From assembly GCA_037974665.1 (NCBI GenBank), contig CM075764.1, forward strand, positions 90,328,825 to 90,392,824: a stretch of DNA of 64,000 nucleotides, given 5' to 3'. Each line of letters starts with the position of its first letter. Positions within the stretch are counted from its first letter, which is position 1. The notes below the pieces were generated by a model. It was not told the DNA's origin. It worked only from the letters and a program-made list of their open reading frames with translations, and made no database searches. Below are positions 33,636-45,175 of the stretch, piece after piece. Source of the DNA: Ehretia macrophylla. Lineage: Eukaryota > Streptophyta > Magnoliopsida > Boraginales > Ehretiaceae. Position numbers and translations under genes: made by a program.

Positions 33636-36600
33636 TGTAACGCCCCGATCCCTCACGGAACCGAGACTTCTATTAACCATACTATCCTCAACTCAATTCT
33701 AAACACGGGCATGAAATTTAGGGAAAAATGGACGGAGTTTTCCCTATATATAGGACTATCTAGAAACCTGCAAACATCAACATACAACCACAAGACCATA
33801 ATCCACCACCTCAATCCATTTTATCCTTATAAGCATGCAAGTCAACTAGACAACAAGGTAAAGATTACAAGTTATTAAAATAGTACAAGTCATTCATAAC
33901 TATCTATACATTCTAAACCAAACTTTACAAATACAAAACTGAATTCAATGGCAATCCACGTAAGCCAGCATAATCAATCACAAAAATCTCGAGTCATATT
34001 TTCTACCCCTGATAGCACTGATCCTGAAAGGTGTTAGAAATGAGGGTGAGTATACAACATGTATACTCAGTGAGGGAAGTGATGCAGCATATCGAGTAAT
34101 GCTTTCATGAGATGCAACAAGGATAATAACATATACAACACAAAATAACAAAGCTAATTTGACAAGTGTTTAACCACGTATAAAAAAGATACGGTTCCAC
34201 GTTTGTCTTCAATCACAAGCCACAAGCCAAGATCTTCAAGCAAGTGCTGGCAAACCCTTACTCTTCCAAGTGTGGGATACTCCGGATGTATCCCGATCCT
34301 ACGACCCTTTCTCCTAAGGTAGGTTCATATGCCCAACAGGTAAACCACGCCTCTGGGGTAGTGGAGTATACTCAGCGAGAGAAAAAGAATATGCACCATG
34401 GTAGTCGAGGGAGCACGGCAAGCCCGATGCCGCTCGTGTTTCACGACGCTACCATGTCCGAAAAGGTTACGCAACCCCGAGTCAAGATCACGAGAGCCAA
34501 GTATATCAAATACTACATAAGAGGAACGACAAAGTAGGTCGCCCTCGCATTTAATCACAAATAACACGAAGAGACTCATATAACAAGTAAAATAATACAT
34601 ATAAACTTTATCAATTACTAAATAAATCAATTTAGAAACAATAAATCAAGTTAAGATGCACAGAAGAAATGAAAACTTCATCACCTGCAATTAAGCCAAG
34701 CATACAAAACTTAGCGAAACACCCATTTGAACCTTCTCCCATGGCATCAATTCCCTTCAATTCTTAGTTAGGCAGTTATGCAATAAAATCATTCTACATT
34801 CATCCGATTAACCATACACAAATAACAGGAGTTAAGATGCTAATCATGCAATTAACTAGCTAGTTCTACAAGTTCATATCACAATATCAAACTCTAAAAT
34901 CTCTAGACATGCATTATCTTAACTAACTTAGAGAATATGACAAGAAGCATTCTTTGCTTTTAGCATTAGCATGCACAAGGCCCTAATTTCATTTAGTTAG
35001 CTAAATGACAGCCAATCACCTTTAGTTCCCATTTCAACTTATATGTTCAACAAGCTAACCACTTTGTCAAAACTCAACTCTAGCTAATTACAAGATAATT
35101 CAAGTTATCATACTTATTTTCCCAATTTACATTTTATAACTCAATCAATAGACTAATATAGCAATTATAACAAGTATAGCAATTCAAATAGATACTTATG
35201 CAATAAGCTTAACTAATTCACATAAGCTTCAATTAAACACTTTAGCTTCAAAACACCTTGAATTCACAAAAACCCTTAACTAAATCAACTAGGTAGTTAA
35301 CTTTAACTTGTCCAATTATTGCACTTTATATTCTAGAGATCAAAAACTCCCTAAAAGTCTACCAACAACAATTTTTTTTAAGCCTAACTATCCATTAAAA
35401 TCTCAAGTGTTCCAAAGAGGCATAACAGGGTCGATCTTCAACTAAGCAAGATTCTTGAATTTCTTGATTGTTCACTTGTTCATAAGTCAAATATAGCCTA
35501 AATCTACCATTCTACACATCATTCAAACAATTAAACAACACTTAGTCTTCAATTTCAACTAATGCTAACAAACTTTTATCTAACATGAAATTAATCATAA
35601 AGACTTGTAAAACTTGCAAAAGAATGTTCTTAGAACCTATGAACACCAACGAACAAGATAGATATGCAAAAAAACTCAATACCATTCATAACCACTTAGT
35701 AATCCCAATTAACAATATCAAATAATAATTCAACTAAGATATTTTTTCAATTCCTCCAACAGAAGCTTAACTTAATCAATTCAGTTACCTATGCTATTGA
35801 TCTCCAAACTATCTAGTTAGCTCTTCAAATGTAGATAACTTTAGAATCAAACAATGCCTAATTCCGAGTTAAATTCTATGAGTTATACCCTTTATCGTGC
35901 AACTACACCTAACTGCCTGCTTCAGCGATTTTCCCAGACACATTTCAGAGATGGCTAAATCAGAAGGATAAAACGTTAGAATTTGTCTTAGCTCTAGAAA
36001 TCAACATTTGTTCAAAACTGCCTAATCTAGCTACCATGTAAATTTTGTTAATTTCTTAGCACGTTTTCTAGGTCAAAAGAGCTTCGAAAGACGGGTAGTA
36101 AGCTGTCCAGATTTGCAGTTTTTACACTATTTCACTTTTAGCCATTTCCTTGCACCTTGAGCTAGTTCTAGACTTTGTTTTAGCACATACATCTCATTGT
36201 GAACTTATATCAAACATCTAGTCTTCATAAAAGAATACCAACTAGCATAGCAACAATTCCATTAACAATACCCACCACACATCACAAGTAAGCAAAAGAG
36301 AACTCACATAATACCAAGCAAGCTAAAAAATCAACTTCTCATGCACATACAACTCAAACCTCTTGCATCTACATCACAACCAACTCAATAAAAATAAGAA
36401 ATAGCAACAATAATGCAACCAAGTATGAGATCCCTCACCTAGAACTTGAAGAACATGCAAGCATTGAGCTAATCTTCTTCTCCTTCCTTATTTTCCTCTA
36501 TTTTTCTTCTCTTCTTGTGTGTGTGTGTTTCAGCCGTGTTATTGTGTGTGTGTGTGTGTAGAGATTTTGTGTGCTTGTGTGTGTGTAGTAGTGTATTAGT

Positions 36601-36917
36601 ATGTGTAAGTAATAAAAGACAAAGCCCCTATGACCAACATGCCCCTCAACTAAATGTTTTTAACTAATTTCCCATTCTAGTTTAATTCTAACTAATTTAG
36701 TTACTTTATTGTTTATCAATACATTTATTTATTTACCACAATTTCTAAATCATCTAAATATTCGTGAATGCACACAAATACACGTTAGACGAAATAAATG
36801 CACGTAAACCAAGAAATATGATATTTTATACAAAAATATATATATAAATAATTAAAGTAGACATATAAATATATGCACATTAATAAAATAATTATATGCA
36901 CAGGTCGGGGTGTCACA
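33636..36917 (-). mobile_element. Solo LTR in reverse orientation (copy C)
   Basis: On the plus strand it starts TGTAACGCCCCGATCC and ends GGTCGGGGTGTCACA, which are the reversed ends of this LTR family. The exact TSD TGTGT flanks it (33631-33635 and 36918-36922). The length is 3282 bp. Its GC-rich block is recognisably similar to that of the host 5' LTR read in reverse, so a related element inserted into it. A short TG repeat lies at 36518-36590. No internal region remains. Confidence 0.9.
34047..34069 (-). promoter_or_regulatory. TGAG...CTCA dyad in LTR copy C
   Basis: The arms TGAGTATAC (34047-34055) and GTATACTCA (34061-34069) are exact reverse complements around a 5-nt loop. In the LTR sense direction it is preceded by CCCTCAC, as in the other copies. 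Confidence 0.5.
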
Positions 36918-37267
36918 TGTGTGACAAGTAGCTAGACTTATAACATAAGTGAAGCTTGTGAGTATAGTTAGAGTGGTATGATAAGCTATCCCGTAACCTA
37001 GAGTTTCAAAGGTTGTGTCATTGCACACTCGTGTGTTTATGTTTTGTCTAAGGCTCAGATGGCCTTGAGACTGGGAAAAAATTGAACGGTTGGAGTTGGG
37101 GTGTTGTTATGGGGCTTTACTTGTTATGTGTAGGTTTTTGATTAGTCCTACAAATAGGGAAAACTCCGTCTGTTTTTCCTGAAAAATCTTGTGACCGGGT
37201 TTGGACTTGAGTTGAGTATAGTATGTTTAATAGTATTCCCGATCTCGTGAGGGGTCAGGGCATTACA

Positions 37268-37997
37268 AAAGTGGTATCAGAGCTTAGGATCTTCGGACTG
37301 TTGGTTAGAGACTTGATCTAAATGTGTGTTGAACGAGTGTATGCTTGTTTATATGCTAAGTGAATTAGGTATGGTCTATATGCTTTGTAAGAATGACATG
37401 TTTTACACGCTAGAATGCTCGATGTGCTTATATGACTAATGAGAATATATGATCAATTTATTTCTTGAGGAGTTGTTGTTTATGTAACTTTAGTTGTTTA
37501 TAATTTGCTTATATATTCATTATCCTTTATGTGGTATATCTATGTCATATTTTTTCCATATGTCATAACATACATGCATTTTCCCTAAAAATGGCAAGTT
37601 ATCTCCTTATTCTAGGAGAGTTGGCTAGTAGTGGATCTTCCAGGGTTATTCAGCCGGTGTTCTTAACAAGTCTTCTTATTTGGATTCTTTATTGGAGCCT
37701 TTATTTGGCTATCTTACCGAGAATTCTTCTGTCAATCTCCTCTGGTATTTTTTAGGGTATTTTCACTCGGGATTCTTATCAGGACTTCTTATACAATAAT
37801 CACATTTAGGAATCTTAATTGGTATTTTCGTCTGGAGCCTTTATTTGACAATCTTCTTTGAGATTTCTGCTATGGATTCCTTATTTGGCATTTCCTCAAT
37901 GTTCTACTTGGGCTTCTAATATGAGGATCGGTATTTCTGGGCGAGGTTTTGTATGAAGAAGAATTGTGTGGGCGCAATTGTTTGAAGAAGGGGAGGA
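37268..37997 (+). other. Non-coding interior of the LARD-like element
   Basis: It contains the primer site at 37272-37283 and the purine tract at 37983-37997. Between them no protein domain is seen; the longest frame (37531-37755) is hydrophobic and arises from the TTCTT-rich repeat described next. Such a short interior suits a non-autonomous derivative. Confidence 0.7.
37640..37920 (+). repeat. Cryptic 12-14 bp periodic repeat
   Basis: The interior consists of degenerate words like GGATTCTTATTT, GGAGCCTTTATTT, GGTATTTTC and GAGAATTCTTC, following each other every 12-14 bases about twenty times. The period is visible by eye but divergence is high. Confidence 0.55.
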
Positions 37998-40331
37998 TGT
38001 GACGCCCAGCTCCCAGTGCATACATTTATCATTCATGTGCATACAACTTGAGCATTTACTTGTTTAAGAGTTACTTGTCATAACATGCTATTAAGTGTTT
38101 ACTTGTTTTTTATGTGCTAATACTTGTTAAATTATTTTTAAATATCAAAATTATGAGTTTAATTACTTTAGTAAATAATATATGAGCATTCAAATTATTA
38201 TTATCAAAGACATTTTAGTAAAACTTGCATTTGAAGAGTTTTAAACTAAAATTTAGCCCGGACTAAAAATTTATTATCTCACTTTTCCCGGATTTCATAT
38301 TTTTCTATTATTACTTAACTATTAATTAGCCTACGTTCATGAAAATCAAGTTCATAGCTTATTTATTGAGTGCTTTGCAAAAATACTTTGATATTATATG
38401 AATAGTAAAACTATGTATTAAAGTTGGGCTAAAAGAGAGTTTGTCTTCCATTATTTCCTAACTAATCAAGCCCAAACCCATTTGAAACCCACAACCCACA
38501 ACCCACAACCCAAAACCAACCCAGTTACCCATATTACAATCCTACACATATATTAACATAAAAACAAAACAACAAACACACAAAAAAGCTTAAGAGGTGC
38601 ACGACCAAAGGAAAAAAAAGGGAAAAGAAAGAAATTATTGGGTTTTAAAAGATTGATCTTCTAAGCTTGTTCCAAGGGTTCCAATCCATCCAAAATCATC
38701 CTTCTTGTTTGCTGAACTCTAGTTTGGCAAGGAATTTTTCTAAATTTTGCATTTTTGTGATTTTGAAGATTATGTTCAAAATAGGAATTGTTATATATGC
38801 ATGCTATTATTCGTTTTAAAGCTATTTATGGTGCCTCTAGGAGTAGAAGAACATACATCCATAGTTGTTTCATGTAAATTTGTAGTATATATATGATATC
38901 ATTTTCTAAAAGTCTTTAAACGGGCACTATTCATGCAGACGCAAGAAATAAGGCTCCAAACCTAAATCTAATGCTAGTTATATGTTGTTGGGTGGATAAA
39001 ACGCCCCCACGTTAAAATTTATCGAATTCCGAGAATGTTGATTGGTATGCCTTTTCGTATGCGCACCTTAGAATTAATGCAATTAGTGCCTTTAGAACTA
39101 GTTTAATGCTTCGAATAGGTACCATAAATGGGTTAAAGAATGGCTAGATGCTTTAGTTAACTAAACCTTGGCTAAAACTAGTTCCGGCTTATTGAACTCA
39201 AAGGGGAAAATATTGAAGTTAGGGTTTTATAGCTAGTATTTGACTTGTAGTTGATTATTAAAGTGTTTAATTGCATTGGTATAGCTTATATAATCTATTG
39301 GTGAAGTTCATGAATTGAATAACTTGACTATTTTGTTGGAACATGACTATATCTTATGTACGTTGCTATATAGTTGTTGAAACTTCTCATATGTTAATAA
39401 GTTGAGCTACGTGTGTGATGAACATTTAGATTATATGTTAAGTGTAATTTTGATTAGTTATAGATAGCCAATTAGATTGTGAGTCAATAGATTATTTTGC
39501 CATCCTTGTATGAGTTATATGTTAACTAAGTAGATAATGTATATGATAGCATGTTATATACCAATATAACATTTTCAAATCTAGCTTGGAAGTAATATGA
39601 TTTAGTTGAAATTGGAAGTTAAGCGTAAATAAGACCATATATGACATGATAAAGTACTTTAATGTTAGTTGAATCCACTTATACAATTAACATTTAGATT
39701 ATATTTTAAGTATAGTTTGGTTAGTTATAGTTAGTTTAACTTTATATCTTAGTAAATGCTTCTATGTGGTTGCAAGACTATGTGATGTTATTAAAGAACT
39801 TGAAGTATTCTTGAGTCAAGTGAAGTTATGAAATGATTGCAAATAAAAGATTAGATAATATTGTGTAGTGTATGAGCTATGAAATGTATATGAGTATATT
39901 CTATTAATTGTCTTGATTGTTTGGTCCTTTTATTGAAAAGAAGGATTAATAGCTAACTAGTTAAAGTTAACTTTATGTTATTAACTTCAAAGTATTCTAT
40001 ATTACTAAAATGTATTTGGTTGAAGTGGTAAAGAAAGGATTCAAGCATGATCACCTAGTTATGAGTCCGTTTTGATTGTATAAAAGTGGATAGGCTTATG
40101 GAGTTTTTGTATCTTGTGGATTATGTCTTGTGGTATGTTGAAGTTGAGATGGATGACTTTATTATGGTTATAGTTGGAAGGTTGAGTTACTCGTTGGTTG
40201 CTTATGCTATATATATATATATGAATTTTATACAGGTTAAATTATTTGGTTATCCATATTACAACCGTTATAATGTCGAAATTCCGTCACATCCCGACTT
40301 GGTTTTAGGTGGGTCGAGTTGGGGAGTGACA
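37998..40331 (+). repeat. 3' LTR, structurally different from the 5' LTR
   Basis: It starts TGTGACGCCCAGC and ends GGGGAGTGACA, followed by TSD ATATA. It matches the 5' LTR to about 39138. An ~800-bp segment not in the 5' LTR follows, bracketed by AAGAA; similarity resumes at 39947-40070 and is then lost. The last ~260 bp, including the end, do not match the 5' LTR end. It is either a mosaic of related LTRs or heavily rearranged. Confidence 0.75.
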
Positions 40332-40336
40332 ATATA

Positions 40337-40889
40337 TCATTAAAATTACTTGAGTATATAATTTTTATCTATAATTTATTTTGTTAATGTTGCTCTTTTC
40401 ATTTTTCAGTGAGTAAACTTCTTGAATCTTGAGGCCACAAACCAATTAAGGTAATCAATTTAACTGAATTACTCTTAATAAATTTTTATTATATATTCTT
40501 TGTTAATTATATATTTAATTATCCATTTTATGTTATATAATTGATTATTTTGTGGAATACTTCAATATGGTGTGGTAGTATTATATTGTTTTTCTTGATT
40601 GGTCAAATAGAGTCAATAAATAATTGATTTAATTGTTGACTTGCATTTAAATTGGAGTTCGTTTTGATGAAGTGAGTAAACTCCTGTATTTGAAGAATAA
40701 GATAGCCAGATAGCTGTTGAGAAAAAAAAAAAAAAACATAATATAGTTGATTTGTTGATATAGATTAAAGGAATTTTCTTCACAAGTTATTCTAATTTTT
40801 TAATTAAATTAGAGCTTTTTATACTAAAAAATTAAATAATTTTTTTAATTATCCTAATGTTTGAAAATTATTTTCATGTAAATTATGAA
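40337..40889. other. Unassigned AT-rich stretch
   Basis: No coding frame or repeat boundary. The phrase GAGTAAACT-CTTGAAT or GAGTAAACTCCTGTATTTGAA occurs twice (near 40410 and 40675), perhaps part of the hAT fragment that follows. Confidence 0.4.
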
Positions 40890-41065
40890 TAAGTCTAAAC
40901 AATTGATATCTTCTCTAAAAAGAAAGAAAATGATGTTGACGCTGAACCCCATGAACAACTTTCTATATCTGATATTGATAAAAATATGGTTTTAGAATCT
41001 CCAACAAAATTTCAAAGGGATGAAAATACTAATACAAAAAACATTGTACAAAAAAAAGAAAAAAA
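40890..41065 (+). pseudogene. N-terminal fragment of a hAT-like (zf-MYM/TTF-type) transposase
   Basis: A start-like MNKSK at 40888-40902 is followed, after a 1-base frame change, by TIDIFSKKKENDVDAEPHEQ and SISDIDKNMVLESPTKF. This is the style of plant hAT-related zf-MYM/TTF-type proteins, whose N-termini read KTIDSFFKRK followed by an acidic stretch. The fragment stops at an A-rich stretch (41050-41065) and the catalytic part is absent. The assignment rests on remembered family style, not a search. Confidence 0.4.
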
Positions 41066-41084
41066 ATTCGGCCCTCCCAACATG

Positions 41085-41624
41085 AGGTTTCTGGCTCTGT
41101 CCCTATTGATTGGGTTGGGCATCTTGATGATCGACCTAACATTCATGATTATTGTGTCTTTCATGGACCCAACCTCATCTCGTGGTCAGCCAAGAAACAA
41201 TCCAGCATATCTTATTCAAGCACTGAGGCTGAAACAATCTATCATATCTCGTTCAAGCACTTAGGCGGAGTATCATACCATTGCCTTTGATACTGAAGAG
41301 TTATGCTGGACGAAATCCCTTCTAGTAGCGTGCGTTCCCTTCCTCTCCTCCTACATTTCGGTGCAAAAATATCCGAGCTAAATATCTCAAAGGAATGAGG
41401 TTTGCTAGTTTCACATCAAAGTAATACTCGAATGTCAATCGTGTCATTCATCCGCACATTTAACACGTAGAGATTGATGTTCGTTTTGTTTGGAGAAAGA
41501 AGTTCAGTTTATATCCACTTTAGATCAACTTATTGATATTATGTCAAGGAGGTCTCTGTTACCAAATTTTATGCACTATGAAACCAAGTCCACTATCTAT
41601 GATCCGGATAAGCTAAAGGGGGCG
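41085..41624 (+). pseudogene. Copia RNase H / pol C-terminal fragment
   Basis: The frame 41108-41233 reads DWVGHLDDRPNIHDYCVF, then LISWSAKKQ and SSTEAE, the core of a Copia RNase H. A short duplication repeats the CTCGTTCAAGCACT word (41250-41265). Decayed sequence then leads to STLDQLIDIMSRRSLLPNF (about 41517-41573), the usual end of Copia pol. A purine tract AGCTAAAGGGGGCG follows at 41611-41624. The rest of the element is missing. Confidence 0.75.
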
Positions 41625-42306
41625 TGACAAAAGATAATGCAAATCAAGTTTAAATTTGTCCATATCGTTGTATTCAATTTCGAAATTCTTATCTCTTGTT
41701 TGTTATGATTGTAATCTCATGTAACGATTATCCACACAGTTGGGCATGTAAGTGTAACACTACATTGAATGATAATATACCACTCGGCATGCTCCTTTCA
41801 GGGTTTGACCCAATAAAATGTGTATAATGAGGTATTTGTATCCCATTTACTATCCGATCCGCCGATTAACTATTTCACTAATTTGAATTTTGTCCTATAC
41901 CACTTTAGGTGCTAATTTATTTTAGATGATCCTTAAGTTAGTGATGTTCAAAACTAGCAGCAACTTCCACTTCCTGAAACATTTATTCCAAATTTGTCAT
42001 ATCGTTGTATTTAATTTCTTATCTTCCACTTTCAGGTCAATTATGGTATTGCGAATTGCTTGAAAGCTTAAGTAAGGAGAAGAATATTTAGGCTAGAATT
42101 TTGATACCTGTGAATGGTGTAGCATGCTTTATTTATACTTATCAGAGTTTGAATCTTCAATTATGATAGAGGAAATTTCGAAAATCGTGGCTTAAAGATT
42201 TGTTCCTTAATTGTGCTTAATCTCTTATCTTATCTCTTGTTGCAAAGTCTAATCTAAGTCAACAACTTCCCAGAGGGTCCCTAAACAGTGTGTTATATGT
42301 AGGCTT
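41625..42306 (+). other. Possible LTR remnant of the Copia fragment
   Basis: It starts TGACAAAAG directly after the purine tract, where a 3' LTR should begin. Two blocks with AATTTGTC-ATATCGTTGTATT (41650 and 41992) suggest an internal duplication. No end or TSD is found, and the minus-strand Copia element at 42307 may have cut it. Confidence 0.35.
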
Positions 42307-42664
42307 TGAAGAATTTTAATACTAAATTCAGTGTCTTCATGCAAACCATAAAAGAATACTAACATTTTATGTAGCGTAATACGTTTGATCGTTGAACGTG
42401 CTTGTTCCACTGCGTGTGTCGTGAATCAAAGTGCATAATACTATCTTGTGCTCTGATAAATTTACAGCCTAAGTATCTAAGCAGATATGCCTTTGAGAGA
42501 GAACTTTTTCTTCTGTTTATATGTCTGATACTAATAGAACGTATGTTATTCTATTAGTGTATTGGACTTAAATATCCAGTGTTGGGAAGTTACTCAACTT
42601 CCTACACATGGGTTAAATGGATCGGGTCAGCCCATCTAGGCCGACCCAGGATCCAAATCCAACA
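42307..42664 (-). repeat. 3' LTR of the minus-strand Copia element
   Basis: On the minus strand it starts TGTTGGATTTGGATCC and ends AAAATTCTTCA. It is 358 bp and aligns end to end with 56676-57040 apart from one small indel. The 26 bases between this LTR and the CACTA insertion include the purine tract. Confidence 0.92.
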
Positions 42665-43243
42665 TCTCCCACTCGCACAAGATGGGCAGACACTACAAGA
42701 AAACAGCCATGAGGCTACGAAAATTGGCGACGAAAAAATATTTCGTAGCCATTTGTAAAGATTGGCAACGAAAGAGCGGCGAAACGAAATCTTTCGTTAC
42801 CGTTTGGTAGCTAAAATGTATGGAAATTATTTTTTTCAAAAAAAATTACAAATGGTCATCATTTGGTAGTCAAGCGACGACGAAATAGCAACAATAAAAA
42901 ATAATTATTGATTAATTAGTTATGGCGACCACATGGCCACCGTTATCATTAATTTTTATTAACAGCTTAATTACAAAAAATAAATGAGAAAAAATAATTA
43001 TAAAATAAAAAAGTATAAATATGATCTCCGTTTGGTCGCTATTTAGAGACCAAATGGCGACCAAAAATATAAATATTTCTTTAAAAGAATTATAAAAAAA
43101 ATAAATTGACAAAAAACAAAAGTTAAATAAATAAAATAAATAATTGTCGCCCTTAGGTCGCAAAAGGGCGACCCATACGCAACAAACATCATTTAATTTT
43201 TTTTTAAAAATATAAGAAAACTAAAATAGTTATAAAATAAAAG

Positions 43244-44840
43244 AATTGATTATATGAAATAAATTCTATTTTTTGCATGATAGTTCGTAGCCCTTTGGTG
43301 GCCATTGGCCACTAAATGGCGAGAAAAAATACAATTTTGGTCGCCCTTTGGTCGCCAATGGCTAAGAAGGGGCGACGAAGTATCCATGTTCATAAAAAGT
43401 TAGGTTAATTTAGAATATAAAAATTAAAAATAACAAATACATTACAAGTTTGTGCAAGATCTATTTTATTTTGATTGAAAATATATTATAAAGTTTTCTC
43501 AATTGCATGAAGTTGTATATATATAAGATATTAGAGCATGAAAATTAATTAATGATTAATAATTCTATATTCTAATTAACAAAAGTAGGATTAATGAAAT
43601 ACAAAGTAAAAAACAATGAAGATTTTATCATTGTCGTTAGTTTTTCGCAAACCAATCAAATTCTAATTTTGCACTAACATTAATGAATTAGTATAAACCG
43701 AAGATTGACTATAATAAAAGATAATTTTTAGCTTAGAAGAGCTATTTAAAACAAAATAATTGATTATATGAAACAAATTCTATTTTTTAAATGATAGTTC
43801 GTAATCCCAAGGTAGCCATTGGCCACCAAATGGCGACAAAAAGTAAAATTTTGGTCATCCTTTGGTCGGCAATGGCTATAAAGGGGCTACGAAATGTCCA
43901 TGTTCATAGAAAGTTAGGTTGATTTAGAACATAAGAATTAATAATAATGAATACATTACAAGTTTGTGCAAGATCTATTTGGTTTTGATTGAAAATATAT
44001 TATAAAGTTTAATTAATGGTATGAAGTTGTACATATTTAAAATATAAGAGCATGAAAATAAATTAATGATTAATAATTCTATATTTTAATTAACAAAAGT
44101 AGGATTAATGAAATACAAAATGAAAAATAATGAAAATTTTATCATTGTCATTAGTTTTTCACATAGCAATTAAATTCTAATTTTGTACTAATATCAATGA
44201 ATTAGTGTAAATTGAAGAATGACTATAATAAAAGATAAGATTTAGCTTAGAAGAGCTACTTAAAACAAAAGAATTCATTATATCAAACAAATTCTATTTT
44301 TTGCATGATAGTTCATAGCTCCGTGGTGACCATTGGCCACCTAATGGCGACAAAAAATAAAATTTTGGTCGCCAATGGCTACGAAAGGGCTACGAAGTAT
44401 CCATGTTCATAGAAAGTTTGGTTGATTTAGAACATAAGAATTAATAATAACAAATACATTACAACTTTGTGCAAGATTTATTTTGCTTTGATTGAAAATA
44501 TATTATAAGGTTTACTTAATGGTATGAAGTTGTACATATTTAAGATATAAGAGCATGAAAATGAATTAATGATTAATAATTCTATATTCTAATTAAGAAA
44601 AGTATGATTAATGAAATACAAAGTGAAAAATAATTAAAATTTTATCATTGTCATTAGTTTTTTGCATACCAATCAAATTCTAATTTTCACATTAATATCA
44701 AGGAATTAGTTTAAATTGAAGAATGACAATAATAAATGAGAATATATAGTTTTAAAGTGTAATTTAAAATAAAAATATTAATTACATAAAACGACAAAGA
44801 CTAAAATTTTAGTCACCTTTTAGTCGCCAATGGCTACCAA
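43244..44840. repeat. 514-bp tandem array, three copies and part of a fourth
   Basis: Copies start at 43244, 43758 and 44272, each at AATT-ATTATAT-AAA-AAATTCTATTTTTT or a near match, so the period is exactly 514 bp. A degraded fourth start is near 44780. Each copy has a GTCGCC/GGCGAC-rich block at its beginning and a long AT-rich remainder with AATTAATGATTAATAATTCTAT. The array multiplies the subterminal motif block of the CACTA element. Confidence 0.9.
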
Positions 44841-45175
44841 AGGACTATAAAATCTCATAACAATAAATAAATTGATTAATTTTAAATTAATAATATAAAA
44901 TAAATAATAACTTTTAAATAAGATAAAACATATTTACAAAAAATTAATATAAAATAAATTTTTCTTTTTAATTGAGACAAAAGTTCCATATTTAATATAA
45001 AATAATTAATTTAAAATTGATTATAACACTATTAAAACCTAAATAAATAAAAAAAATAAAACTAAATAAAACCTAAACCAAGCTCTCCAAGTTCTCTCAA
45101 TCTCGCGTCTCCCTTGCACTCCAAAAAAACCCTCTTTCTAACCCTTCCCCCCTCCCCCCACCCCCCACCACACCC

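Larger units (their letters stand above)
30794..37267 (+). repeat. 5' LTR, split by a nested solo LTR
   Basis: It starts TGTGACGCCCGGC and ends GGGGTCAGGGCATTACA just before the primer site. The first ~1140 bp match 37998-39135 closely. The GC-richer block at 32930-33180 matches the inverted copy C (34230-34500 read in reverse). An insertion of 3282 bp plus a 5-bp TSD at 33636-36922 splits the LTR. Confidence 0.85.
30794..40331 (+). mobile_element. Non-autonomous gypsy-type element (LARD-like) with a nested LTR
   Basis: The element has LTR starts TGTGACGCCC at 30794 and 37998, a tRNA-Met primer site (TGGTATCAGAGC, 37272-37283), a 730-bp non-coding interior and a purine tract (GAAGAAGGGGAGGA) before the 3' LTR. 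An exact TSD, ATATA, lies at 30789-30793 and 40332-40336. No gag or pol is encoded, so it depends on proteins from elsewhere. The 5' LTR carries the inverted solo LTR at 33636-36917. Without that, the two LTRs still differ in structure: about 3.2 kb against 2.3 kb. Confidence 0.85.

Noticed and set aside
43244-44840. Centromeric or subtelomeric satellite
   Set aside because: The array has only three to four units and lies wholly inside a CACTA element, so it is an element-internal duplication.
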